Shown: piece by piece, positions 8,185 through 16,384 of the stretch
Layout of the letters: each line of letters opens with the position of its first letter
Position numbering within the stretch: position 1 is the first letter of the stretch
Source: Wansuia hejianensis
GTDB lineage: Bacteria; Bacillota; Clostridia; Lachnospirales; Lachnospiraceae
DNA: 64,000 nt
Assembly (NCBI RefSeq): GCF_014337215.1
Contig: NZ_CP060635.1
Coordinates: 1,253,501 to 1,317,500 of the forward strand
Direction of reading: 5' to 3'
Made by a program: the position numbers and the translations under genes
Notes under the pieces: generated by a model
What the model was told of the DNA's origin: nothing
Databases searched by the model: none
What the model saw: only the letters and a program-made list of their open reading frames with translations

Positions 8185-9024
8185 TTACTCCTTTCCAAAG
8201 ATCCTGTCCATGGACAGTGACGTATTAAAGATTATCTGATCGCTGTACTGGGCGTAGGCCGGTATCATCTCAGCGGAGCACCAGCCGTCATAGCCTGCGG
8301 CCTCAAAAGCTTCCATGACCCCCTTCCAGTCTACGTCTCCGGCCAGCAGGTCAACGAACCCATGCAGCCCTCCGGCAGCCCTCCTGTAATCCTTAAAATG
8401 AACCCGTTTGATCCGGCTGCCTAAAATCTCTATCCACTGTTCCGGATATCCGCAGTACAACACGTTTCCCACATCAAGATAAGCACCCACAAAAGGACTG
8501 CCGATCTCATCTATAAAATTTCTCATCTCCAGCGGTGACAGAAGAAACTTATTCCAAACATTCTCTATCCCCACCTGGATCTCATATTCTCCCGCCGTCT
8601 CTCTGATCTTCAAAAAAGCCTCCAGCGCCCGGTCATAAGCGGCATCATAACTGACGGCCGGGCGTTCCGGCAGGAAATCCACGCCCACAGCGCCGGGAAC
8701 AATCAACACCGCGCCCGCGCCCAATTCCTTCGCCATCCGGATCTGAATTCTTGCCAGTTCCAGTGCCTTCCTGCGCTCTTCTGCATCATCGGAAGTGAAC
8801 GGGTAATCCCAATACATACCGCTGGCCAGGCTGTGAATTTCAATTCCGGCTTCTTCCGCGGCCTTTCGGATATCCTTTAGTTCTGCGGACGATGTCTGCG
8901 GTGTCAGTTCCCCGCTCCCGTCCATGGCAAGCTCAATCCCCTGGAAGCCTGCCCTGGCGGCCGTTTCCATCGCTTCTCTCAGCGTTTTCCCCTGAAAAGA
9001 CCAGATATTAATAGCTTTTTTCAT
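8185..9024 (-). CDS. sugar phosphate isomerase/epimerase-like TIM barrel protein
   Basis: AP-endonuclease-2/xylose-isomerase-like TIM barrel, 279 residues from the chosen ATG at 9022-9024. Recognisable strands end in metal-binding residues: the IEN segment, AYLDVGN, RVHFKDYR and SAEM. Relatives include IolE, IolI, OtnI and 3-keto-sugar epimerases. An upstream TTG (9046-9048) would add eight residues, but AAGGTGGG sits correctly for the ATG. It is the first gene of the operon with two Gfo/Idh dehydrogenases and diverges from the AraC gene. The reaction is probably isomerisation or epimerisation of the dehydrogenase product (inference). Confidence 0.85.
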   Translation of the reverse strand: MKKAINIWSFQGKTLREAMETAARAGFQGIELAMDGSGELTPQTSSAELKDIRKAAEEAGIEIHSLASGMYWDYPFTSDDAEERRKALELARIQIRMAKELGAGAVLIVPGAVGVDFLPERPAVSYDAAYDRALEAFLKIRETAGEYEIQVGIENVWNKFLLSPLEMRNFIDEIGSPFVGAYLDVGNVLYCGYPEQWIEILGSRIKRVHFKDYRRAAGGLHGFVDLLAGDVDWKGVMEAFEAAGYDGWCSAEMIPAYAQYSDQIIFNTSLSMDRIFGKE

Positions 9025-9060
9025 ACAATTCCCACCTTTCCCACACAATTAAAAAAATGA

Positions 9061-9089
9061 TTGACAGCAAACAAGCTTAAGCGTATACT
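9061..9089 (+). promoter_or_regulatory. sigma-A promoter of the AraC regulator gene
   Basis: TTGACA (9061-9066), 17-base spacer, TATACT (9084-9089), a near-consensus pair. The spacer contains the palindrome GCTTAAGC. It points to the AraC start at 9184 and lies in the 159-base divergent gap shared with the isomerase operon. Confidence 0.8.
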
Positions 9090-9183
9090 TTTTACAATCT
9101 TAATTTTACACTTTTATTTGCATTTTTCCTTATCAAATGCGCTGTCCTTTTTATACAATCAGCTCATCATTCAGGAGGCTGCC

Positions 9184-10071
9184 ATGGAGAACAGAACCTA
9201 CGTGCCCACCTTACTGGAAACTGTGCTGTCAGTTCCCGCTATCATCAATATCTCTTACTACAAATTCCCCAAAAACTATATATTTCCGGGAGAACAGCAT
9301 GATTTCTGGGAATTCGTCTATGTAGACCGGGGAGAAATACTGGTGACAGCCGGCAAGCTGGAATACGTGCTGAAGGCAGGAGAGATGGCTTTCCATTCCT
9401 GCAATGAATTCCACAGCCAGCGCTCTTTAAAGGGGTCAACCGCTGACATCATTGTTGTATCCTTCATCTGCACCAGCCCTTTTATGGATGATTTTAAAGA
9501 AAAGATACTTTTCCTGAACCAGGCTGAAAAACAATGCCTGCACAACGTGGTAAGGGAATCTGAGATCTCCTACGAAGCTTTTGAAAAAGCGCCTCCCCTG
9601 ATCCACATGCAGAAAAAAGCCTCAGCTCCCTTCGGCAGTGACCAGCTTCTGAAGATGGGGCTGGAACAGCTTCTGATACTGATCTACCGGCGAGGTGAAA
9701 GCATCGGCGTTCAGGAACGGCAATACCGCCCTTCCGAGCTTTCCAGCCGGACGCTCACGGTAGAAAGGGTGAAGAGCTACATCGAATCCCATTACCGGGA
9801 ACGGCTGACACTCACAGCGCTGGCTGACTGCGGAAATATCAGCATTTCCCACTTGAAAAGGATTTTTAAAGAGGAGACCGGGGACTCTGTGATTTCTTAC
9901 CTGGCCAGAACCCGGATCAGTGAAGCCAAGCGGCTGATTCACGAAGGCAGCTATTCCTTCACGCAGATTGCGGAGCTTACAGGCTTCGACAATATTTATT
10001 ATTTTTCCAGGAGATTTAAAGAGCTGACCGGCATGACTCCTTCGGAATATGCTTTGTCGGTCAGAGAATGA
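9184..10071 (+). CDS. AraC family transcriptional regulator
   Basis: Sugar-responsive DNA-binding regulator of 295 residues. The N-terminal cupin-like effector domain includes PGEQHDFWEFVYV; the C-terminal pair of helix-turn-helix motifs covers roughly residues 195-292, with LADCGNISISHLKRIFKEETG and the conserved AraC ending GFDNIYYFSRRFKELTGMTP. I chose the ATG at 9184 because AGGAGG precedes it by five bases; a longer reading from a TTG at 9061 would coincide with the promoter -35 and is rejected. It probably controls the divergent isomerase-dehydrogenase operon and the isomerase gene downstream. Confidence 0.9.
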   Translation: MENRTYVPTLLETVLSVPAIINISYYKFPKNYIFPGEQHDFWEFVYVDRGEILVTAGKLEYVLKAGEMAFHSCNEFHSQRSLKGSTADIIVVSFICTSPFMDDFKEKILFLNQAEKQCLHNVVRESEISYEAFEKAPPLIHMQKKASAPFGSDQLLKMGLEQLLILIYRRGESIGVQERQYRPSELSSRTLTVERVKSYIESHYRERLTLTALADCGNISISHLKRIFKEETGDSVISYLARTRISEAKRLIHEGSYSFTQIAELTGFDNIYYFSRRFKELTGMTPSEYALSVRE

Positions 10072-10085
10072 AAGGATGGTTCGAT

Positions 10086-10946
10086 ATGAATAAGATTGGA
10101 GTTATGCTGGAAGCGTTCCACACGGATATCCCCACAGCCATATCCCTGGCCCGGAAGGCTGGGGCAGAAGGCGTGCAGTTCTATGCAGGCACCGGGCCTC
10201 TGGACTGTGACCGCTGTACAGCCGAAGACCGCAGGGCATTTTACCGTACACTCCTCCGCAATGAACTGGAGATCAGCGCCCTGTGCGCCGATCTGGGCGG
10301 CCACGGCTTCACCCGCCCTGCCGGCAATCTTGAACGCCTGGAAAAGACCGGACGCATGCTGGCCTGGGCCAATGAGTTAGGCTGCCATACCGCCACCACC
10401 CACCTGGGAGTGATTCCTGACGGGGACGGCCCTGTGCGCAGGACGCTGAAGGAGGCATGTCTCCGGCTGAATGAGCTGGGAGAACGGTATGACGTGCATC
10501 TGGCCATCGAGACCGGACCGGAGCCCATCGCCGTCCTCTCCGGTTTTCTTGAGGAAACAGGCTGCCCTTTCATCGGCATTAATTACGATCCGGCCAACCT
10601 GGTCATGGTGACCGGAGATGATCCGGTGGCCGGCGTGGCCGCAGCAGGCTCCCGCATCGTCCACACCCATGTGAAGGACGGAAAAATGCTCAAAAAAACC
10701 GATCCGGAAATCATCTACCGCTTTCTGGCTGAAGGCGGAATTGAAGATTTCCGGCTCGGTGATTATTTTCAGGAAACGCCTTTGATGGAGGGGCAGGTGG
10801 ATCTTCCCGCCTGGTACCGCGCCTTAAAAGCCGCCGGCTACACCGGCTATCTCACGATAGAACGTGAAACAGCAGCCGATCCCGGGGACAGTTACCGGGA
10901 GATCCTTCGCTGCATCGAGGTCATCCGTTCCTTCAGTGGCTGCTGA
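10086..10946 (+). CDS. sugar phosphate isomerase/epimerase-like TIM barrel protein
   Basis: Second xylose-isomerase-like TIM barrel, 286 residues, starting MNKIGVMLEAF. Metal-site strands are visible: LAIETGPEP, GINYDPANL, HTHVKDGK and LTIERE. An ATG at 10068 overlaps the AraC stop, but AAAGGATGG at 10072-10080 fits the ATG at 10086 better. It is co-transcribed with the AraC gene and its 3' end overlaps the convergent ROK gene by 14 bases. It differs from the isomerase at 8185 enough to suggest a different step rather than redundancy. The substrate is unknown. Confidence 0.85.
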   Translation: MNKIGVMLEAFHTDIPTAISLARKAGAEGVQFYAGTGPLDCDRCTAEDRRAFYRTLLRNELEISALCADLGGHGFTRPAGNLERLEKTGRMLAWANELGCHTATTHLGVIPDGDGPVRRTLKEACLRLNELGERYDVHLAIETGPEPIAVLSGFLEETGCPFIGINYDPANLVMVTGDDPVAGVAAAGSRIVHTHVKDGKMLKKTDPEIIYRFLAEGGIEDFRLGDYFQETPLMEGQVDLPAWYRALKAAGYTGYLTIERETAADPGDSYREILRCIEVIRSFSGC

Positions 10947-12135
10947 ACACCAGATCCATCGCAGTCCTCACCGCGGCCTGGCGGATTGTCTCATAGCCGC
11001 TGTGGGACTGCTCGATGACCACTTCTCCGCTCTTCACAAAGCGAAACTGTTCGGCAAGAGTCTTTCTCACTTCATCCAGAAAATGCTCCCCCAATGCCAT
11101 AATCCTCCCCCCGATATGAATGGCCCGGACGTCAAACAGATTCGCAATGCTGAACAGGCCGCAGCAGAGGTTGAAAATATATTCACCCATCACTTTCCGG
11201 ACGCCTGGATCTCCCGCCTGGTAAAGGCCTGCAGCCTTAGCCAGAGATTCCGCATTGACCTCAGACCCCCAGACGTCTTCATAGGGAAGCTCCACTCCCG
11301 CCTGCTCATTCAGATCCCTCAACAGGGCGTTAACCGAACAATACGCTTCCAGGCAGCCCTGATTGGAGCATTTACATTTTCTTCCGTTCCGCTCTATCAC
11401 AATGTGGCCTGCCTCCAGGGCGTTGCATATTTTAATATCATCGTATTCGTCCTTTAAAATCACGCCTGCGCTGATCCCTTCATCAATATTGATAGCCAGC
11501 ATATTCGTCCCCGGAACATAGCCCTCAGAAAAGCTTTCCGCCAGAGTCATCATCCGGGTATCATTATCCATGATCACCCGTACCTTGGGGAATCCTTTTC
11601 TGATTTTATCCGGCAGATCCCGTTCCAGCAGCTCTGTGGGAATTACGCTGGAAAACAGAATGTGCCCTGTTTCCGCTTCAAAGATTCCCGGGAAAATAAT
11701 GGAAATAGCCACAAGCCTGCTCAGGGCCACACGCTGTTCGTGCAGCAGCACCCGTATCTCTTCTATGATATCCCGGCTCATCTGGCCGGACTGTTTCATC
11801 CGGACAGAACGAAGCTTCCGAAGGCAAAAATCATAAAGGGAACAGATACAGCCATTGCTGACAATCTCTACCGTCACGATGCAGCCGCCTTTTCCGTTTA
11901 TCTCCAGCATGATCGGTTTTCTGCCCCTGGAACCAGAGCTGCCGGCCCCTGTTTCTACAACCCATTTTTTCTCAAGCAGCTCTTCTACCAGCATGGAGAC
12001 CGTAGTCGGCGAGAGCCTGGTCCGGCACGCCAGCTCCGCTCTTGAAATCGGCGCTTCTCTCCGTATCATATTCAGCAGAAGCATACTGTTGTGCTCTTTC
12101 ATCTTCTGTTGTGACTGCGTGTCTTCTCTGGGCAT
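10933..12135 (-). CDS. ROK family transcriptional regulator (NagC/XylR type)
   Basis: Sugar-sensing repressor of 400 residues. The N-terminal winged helix (about 10-75) contains SRAELACRTRLSPTTVSMLV; the C-terminal ROK domain has the zinc motif RKCKCSNQGCLEAYCS. The kinase ATP motif is degenerate, consistent with a regulator rather than a glucokinase. It lies between the isomerase gene and the DegT-Gfo/Idh operon and has its own promoter, so control of either neighbour is plausible. The start is supported by GGGGGTG. The effector is unknown. Confidence 0.9.
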   Translation of the reverse strand: MPREDTQSQQKMKEHNSMLLLNMIRREAPISRAELACRTRLSPTTVSMLVEELLEKKWVVETGAGSSGSRGRKPIMLEINGKGGCIVTVEIVSNGCICSLYDFCLRKLRSVRMKQSGQMSRDIIEEIRVLLHEQRVALSRLVAISIIFPGIFEAETGHILFSSVIPTELLERDLPDKIRKGFPKVRVIMDNDTRMMTLAESFSEGYVPGTNMLAINIDEGISAGVILKDEYDDIKICNALEAGHIVIERNGRKCKCSNQGCLEAYCSVNALLRDLNEQAGVELPYEDVWGSEVNAESLAKAAGLYQAGDPGVRKVMGEYIFNLCCGLFSIANLFDVRAIHIGGRIMALGEHFLDEVRKTLAEQFRFVKSGEVVIEQSHSGYETIRQAAVRTAMDLVFSSH

Positions 12136-12146
12136 GTCAGCACCCC

Positions 12147-12174
12147 CTTATATTTTCCGTCCCCCTGGATACAA
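12147..12174 (-). promoter_or_regulatory. promoter of the ROK regulator gene
   Basis: Minus-strand TTGTAT, 16-base spacer, TATAAG, ending 11 bases before the start codon at 12135. The short leader leaves just room for the GGGGGTG ribosome site. Confidence 0.55.
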
Positions 12175-12177
12175 CAT

Positions 12178-12208
12178 ATCCGGACAGCCCCGAAGAGGAC
12201 TGCCCGGA
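12178..12208 (-). terminator. hairpin ending the DegT-Gfo/Idh operon
   Basis: Minus-strand arms ATCCGGGCAG and CTGTCCGGAT (one wobble pair) 29 bases after the stop at 12237. There is no clear U-run, so termination is likely but not certain. Confidence 0.4.
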
Positions 12209-12236
12209 TACGTATTTTACAGGATTTTCTAAATCT

Positions 12237-13280
12237 TTACAAGTCTATTGTGCGTTTCTCGTCATTGGACTGATAGGCAGCCTCAATCACTTTCTGTACA
12301 TACACAGCGTCAGATGCCGGAACCTCCAGCGGTTTCCCGTTCAGGATTGAATCAGAAAAGCTTTCAATCTCACGGGTGTAAGCATTGCCAAAGGTCACCT
12401 CCAACTCTTCTCCCCTGGTATCCTTCGTATCCTGTGTCGCATCATAGCCGCCCACATCACCCAGGAACAGCGCGTCTACCGTACCGCCGTCCACCTGGCC
12501 GATGATGGAGTCGCCCATCATACGTCCTCTGGTTCCAAAGAATTCCAGACGCCATTTTGCCGCGTCATCCGGGATGTTGAAATTGGACTGAACCACACAC
12601 TGGGCCCCGTTCTCCAGGCGCATCAGCACGATAGAGGAATCCTCCACCTCGTACTGGAAGGTCAGCGTGTCATGCATGGCAGTGACCTGCTTAACCTTGC
12701 TTCCTGTAATGTACTGCACCAGATCGATACAGTGAACGCCCATATCCATCAAAGCGCCGCCGCCGCCCTGCTTCTTCTGCTGCCGCCAGTTACCGGGCAT
12801 ATCCGGATACCAGCAGGTGAACTGAGAATAGGAGGAAACCACATCACCGATTTTGCCTGCCTGGATGTCCTTCTTCATTTCCTGGACATAGGCACCAAAA
12901 CGCATCATGAAGCCGGCGGCGATCTTAACGCCTTTACTCTCGCAGTATGCAACAACCTTTTCGCCTTCTGCGCTGGTCATGGCCAGCGGTTTTTCGATCA
13001 GGATATGCTTGCCCGCATCGGCCGCTGCCATCGCCTGCTGTGCGTGAAGCACAACCGGAGACGCGATGTATACCGCATCAACCTCCGGGTCCTTCAGCAG
13101 CGCCTCCGCTGAATCATATGCTCTCTTGGCATTATATTTGGCGCGGAGCTTTTCTGCGAACTCCATATTAATTTCCATAACCGCTACAAGTTCAGCGTTA
13201 TACGCCTCCATCATGCCAGGTATAGTCCTGCGGTCGGCAATGCCTCCCGCGCCGATTACGCCCCAACGTAACTTTTCCAT
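12237..13280 (-). CDS. Gfo/Idh/MocA family oxidoreductase
   Basis: Third sugar dehydrogenase-like protein, 347 residues. WGVIGAGGIADRRTIPG is the Rossmann loop, and IEKPLAM at about residue 95 has the family lysine. It follows the DegT aminotransferase gene by 33 bases on the same strand. A DegT aminotransferase with a Gfo/Idh partner is the set used to make amino sugars through a keto sugar (for example NtdC/NtdA for kanosamine, WlbA with its aminotransferase). GGAAAGGAG precedes the ATG. Whether the pair makes or degrades an amino sugar is not settled by sequence. Confidence 0.88.
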   Translation of the reverse strand: MEKLRWGVIGAGGIADRRTIPGMMEAYNAELVAVMEINMEFAEKLRAKYNAKRAYDSAEALLKDPEVDAVYIASPVVLHAQQAMAAADAGKHILIEKPLAMTSAEGEKVVAYCESKGVKIAAGFMMRFGAYVQEMKKDIQAGKIGDVVSSYSQFTCWYPDMPGNWRQQKKQGGGGALMDMGVHCIDLVQYITGSKVKQVTAMHDTLTFQYEVEDSSIVLMRLENGAQCVVQSNFNIPDDAAKWRLEFFGTRGRMMGDSIIGQVDGGTVDALFLGDVGGYDATQDTKDTRGEELEVTFGNAYTREIESFSDSILNGKPLEVPASDAVYVQKVIEAAYQSNDEKRTIDL

Positions 13281-13313
13281 CGCGTTACTCCTTTCCAGAC
13301 CTCTGCCTGAGGA

Positions 13314-14585
13314 TTATTTCAGATGTTTGTCATGAATAGATACGAATGCATCGATCACTCTCTGAATGTGTGATTCTTCCCAGGTAGGATGCAGAAACAG
13401 GTTCACTGTGCGCGCACGCAGGGATTTTGCCACTTCGCATACGCAATTGTCATAGGACAGGCCTTCTCTCGCATATTCTTTGGAGTGGAACGGGAACTTA
13501 GCAGTACCAAATCCGTTCATCTCACGGTAAGCCTTCTCCTCATACGCCTCTGGCCACTGGATTCCATAGCAGGGAATCTTCAGGGCAATCAGCTCTTTTA
13601 CGAATTCAGGCGCAGTAATATCCAGAGCGTCCAAATTCAGAGTTACAGGATACCACCAGTATGCGTTCTCCCGCTCAGCGGTGTTAACCGGAAGCTTAGC
13701 AACGCCCTTCAGGCCGCCCAGAGCTTTGTCATACATAGCCGCATATTTTTTCCTGCGCGCCATGTTCCAGTCGTCAAAACGGGCCAGCTCATTCAGGCCG
13801 ATCTGGCTCTGAATCTCCGTCATACGATAGTTAAATCCAACTCTCGTATGGATATAGGGAAGTTTCTCCTCCAGCGCCAGCATGTTCATACGTGTTCTCA
13901 CGTCATAGCCGTGATCACGGAAAGACCGTGCTTCCCAGCCCACGTCTTCGTTGTTGGTCAGAACCATTCCGCCTTCGCCGCCGGTGGTGAAATGTTTGGA
14001 CTGGCAGAAACTGAAGCAGCCTACATCACCGATGGTACCGCACATTTTGCCATTATATTTTCCGCCAATACACTGAGCGGAATCCTCAATTACATACAGG
14101 TTATGCTTTTTAGCCACTTCCAGGATTCTCTTCATATCACATACAACGCCGTACAGATGAACACATACGACACCCTTTGTACGCGGTGTGATCTTTCTCT
14201 CCATATCCTCAGGATCGATCGTGTGATCTTCCGTCACATCACAGAATACCGGAATCGCGCCGGCCTGAACGATCGCAAAGGAAGAAGCGATAAAGGAATA
14301 AGAAGGAACAAGCACTTCATCCCCAGGCCCGATTCCCAGGCTGGAAATACCGATGTGAAGCGCTGCCGTACCGTTGGTACAGGAAATTGCCATCTTGGCG
14401 CCTGCCCAGGCTGCGAATTTCTCTTCAAATTCCATACCCTTTTTGCCGGTCCAGTAGCTCACCAGTCCACTGTCCAGAATATCCACAATGTCTTTTCTGC
14501 TCTGCGGGTCAAACTGCGGCCACATCGGGAAACCTAATTCTTCCACGCCTGCACCGTTCATTGCCATTTCTTTTTCCTCACCCAT
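13314..14585 (-). CDS. DegT/DnrJ/EryC1/StrS family aminotransferase
   Basis: PLP-dependent sugar aminotransferase of 423 residues, converting a keto sugar or keto-cyclitol and an amino donor to the amino sugar, or the reverse. The fold-type I pattern is complete: TNGTAALH for the cofactor phosphate, EDSAQCIGG, and SFCQSKHFTTGGEGG with the Schiff-base lysine at residue 197. The family includes StsC-like scyllo-inosose aminotransferases and NtdA. It is transcribed from its own promoter with the downstream Gfo/Idh gene. AGGTGG precedes the ATG. Family very clear; substrate open. Confidence 0.92.
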   Translation of the reverse strand: MGEEKEMAMNGAGVEELGFPMWPQFDPQSRKDIVDILDSGLVSYWTGKKGMEFEEKFAAWAGAKMAISCTNGTAALHIGISSLGIGPGDEVLVPSYSFIASSFAIVQAGAIPVFCDVTEDHTIDPEDMERKITPRTKGVVCVHLYGVVCDMKRILEVAKKHNLYVIEDSAQCIGGKYNGKMCGTIGDVGCFSFCQSKHFTTGGEGGMVLTNNEDVGWEARSFRDHGYDVRTRMNMLALEEKLPYIHTRVGFNYRMTEIQSQIGLNELARFDDWNMARRKKYAAMYDKALGGLKGVAKLPVNTAERENAYWWYPVTLNLDALDITAPEFVKELIALKIPCYGIQWPEAYEEKAYREMNGFGTAKFPFHSKEYAREGLSYDNCVCEVAKSLRARTVNLFLHPTWEESHIQRVIDAFVSIHDKHLK

Positions 14586-14644
14586 AATGCCACCTCTTTC
14601 ATTAATTATATGATTGCTTGAATCATTCTCTTGTTTACAGTCTC

Positions 14645-14673
14645 ATCATAACCGATAGGAATTAATTTGTCCA
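14645..14673 (-). promoter_or_regulatory. promoter of the DegT-Gfo/Idh operon
   Basis: Minus-strand TGGACA, 17-base spacer, TATGAT, with two AATTAATT blocks around the -35 (14660-14667 and 14678-14685) that could be regulator half-sites. A further inverted repeat ATGATT/AATCAT (14610-14626) lies between promoter and ribosome site. Confidence 0.6.
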
Positions 14674-14733
14674 CTGAATTAATTAATATTTTTATTATTT
14701 TTATTTTCGGTCAAAGATCTCCGTAATCACTGG

Positions 14734-14778
14734 AAAAATCCCGGATTTTCAAAAGCTGTACTTATGAAAATCCGGGAT
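14734..14778 (-). terminator. rho-independent terminator of the second ROK gene
   Basis: Perfect 13-base stem (14738-14750 with 14766-14778) and a 15-base loop, followed on the minus strand by five T. It begins 38 bases after the stop at 14816. Confidence 0.8.
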
Positions 14779-14815
14779 CTCTCCCAGTTGATTATAATGG
14801 CCCCGGCTGATTCGG

Positions 14816-16024
14816 TTACTGGTTCTGAAGCTCGTTCAGATTCTCCAGAAGCTTTCCTTCAAAAAGGACATTCAGCACGCAGCAGATACTGCCGTACAAG
14901 GACGCCTCGTCTGAAAAAGAGGACTTAATCACCCGCACCTCTCCTCTTTTAAATACCTTCTTAGAATTAACGTTTTCCTCCAGGTACCGTATGTACCTGT
15001 CCGGGATCAGATACCCGCCGTGCCCCAGTATGATTGCCTGACAGTTCAGCATGTTCACAACAGATACCAGCGCATAGGACAGTTTATCCATTACACTCTT
15101 AAAGACCTGATCCACCTCCTGCTGATTCCCGATGCTGCAGAACTGCTGGAAGGTATACCGCTGTCCCACCGCCTCCTGAAGCTTCTCTTCAATCCGCGGA
15201 ATGCTGGCATACATCTCCAGGCATCCCCTGTTGCCGCAGGCACAGGGTTTGCCATTGTAGTCAATGCTGATATGCCCGATCTCACCGGCCAGCCCGTTGT
15301 TCAGCTGATAGATTTCGTCATTGGTGACAATGCCGCCGCCGATACCGTTCGTCAGGCCCACATATACGAAATCGTGATACATCTGACCATGCCCGTACAG
15401 CTTTTCTGCCAGCGCAGAAGCATTCATGTCATTATTGACATAGACCGGAAGGTGGAATTTTTCTTCTATAAAATCCCGCAGAGGCATGTCATGGATATCC
15501 CAAAAATCAATAACCTTCATCAAAAGTCCCTGCTCCACGTCCCATTGCCCGATGGAGGATATGCCGATACCCAGAATATTCTCCTCGTGCTGCAGGATTT
15601 TCCGGATCAGCAGAGAGACTTTATCCAACAGAGATTCGTTATTTTCATTCTCTAATTTCTCCTCATAGCGCTCCACGATGTTCAGCTGCATATCAGAAAG
15701 CACGGCTGTGCAGGAATCTCTGGTGATCTGGACCCCAATCACCTTCGGAGCCTTGGTCGAGATCTCCAGAATGATCGGATTCCGGCCCACATTGTCATTC
15801 ATCTTCTCAATGCCTTCCGTGATCACACCGGACCGGATCAGCTCCGTGACAATATTCGTGATCGTCATCTTGGCCAAATTCGTCATCTCTGTGAGCTGTA
15901 CGCGTGTAATCCCCTTGTTAGTACAGATCAGCTTTAAAATCAGCCCCCTGTTATGAAATTTGGATAGCTGCTGATTCTCACCCCTGCTTATGACCGCCAA
16001 ATGCCCACCCCGCTCTCTTCCCAA
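14816..16024 (-). CDS. ROK family transcriptional regulator
   Basis: Second NagC/XylR-type repressor, up to 402 residues. The winged helix NRGLILKLICTNKGITRVQL (about 25-45) is followed by a ROK domain with GEIGHISIDYNG and the zinc motif CACGNRGCLEMYAS. No ATG is available at the N-terminus: the longest reading starts at TTG 16022-16024, while a TTG at 15998-16000 preceded by GGGGTGGG is a good alternative. It has its own terminator and a long palindrome in its promoter region, so it probably represses itself and perhaps the divergent amidase gene. The effector is unknown. Confidence 0.88.
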   Translation of the reverse strand: MGRERGGHLAVISRGENQQLSKFHNRGLILKLICTNKGITRVQLTEMTNLAKMTITNIVTELIRSGVITEGIEKMNDNVGRNPIILEISTKAPKVIGVQITRDSCTAVLSDMQLNIVERYEEKLENENNESLLDKVSLLIRKILQHEENILGIGISSIGQWDVEQGLLMKVIDFWDIHDMPLRDFIEEKFHLPVYVNNDMNASALAEKLYGHGQMYHDFVYVGLTNGIGGGIVTNDEIYQLNNGLAGEIGHISIDYNGKPCACGNRGCLEMYASIPRIEEKLQEAVGQRYTFQQFCSIGNQQEVDQVFKSVMDKLSYALVSVVNMLNCQAIILGHGGYLIPDRYIRYLEENVNSKKVFKRGEVRVIKSSFSDEASLYGSICCVLNVLFEGKLLENLNELQNQ

Positions 16025-16109
16025 ACTGTACCGGAACTTCTGCGTTACATGAATGCCATCGTTCCGTCAATTTAAAGGATCTTTTGTATGCATTCCTGTT
16101 TGATAATCA

Positions 16110-16131
16110 TTGTATCAAATGTTTGATACAA
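16110..16131. promoter_or_regulatory. palindromic operator candidate between ROK and amidase genes
   Basis: Perfect arms TTGTATCAAA (16110-16119) and TTTGATACAA (16122-16131) around a 2-base centre, with a further TTTGATA half-site just upstream at 16099-16105. It overlaps a minus-strand TTGTAT / GATTAT promoter-like pair for the ROK gene. The 360-base gap 16025-16384 otherwise holds the amidase promoter and a partial copy of the dispersed repeat near 16304. Confidence 0.6.
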
Positions 16132-16214
16132 AATCCAGACTTATGATAAAATTTAATGGGTTTTATGCGGCTATCCGCTGATGTTCAGCTCTGGGCTGAA
16201 GCTGTATAAAGTAT

Positions 16215-16243
16215 TTGTAAATCGCCAAAATATCCATTATAAT
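16215..16243 (+). promoter_or_regulatory. promoter of the nitrilase-family gene
   Basis: TTGTAA (16215-16220), 17-base spacer, TATAAT (16238-16243). The implied leader of about 135 bases contains repeat-like inverted segments around 16304-16340. Confidence 0.6.
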
Positions 16244-16384
16244 TCAGGACAAGAAACACCTGCAGAAAGGCTTCCTCTGGCCGTACTTTGCAGAAAAGCA
16301 TATGCTGTTCCCCGCCCTGCAGACAGCGTGAGTTGCAGCATATTCTGAAGTATGCATACCAATATGATTTGTGGAGGAATATAC

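Noticed and set aside
13389..14537. 382-codon plus-strand open frame opposite the DegT aminotransferase
   Set aside because: Shadow frame with no recognisable domain and no ribosome site; the opposite strand has a complete PLP enzyme.
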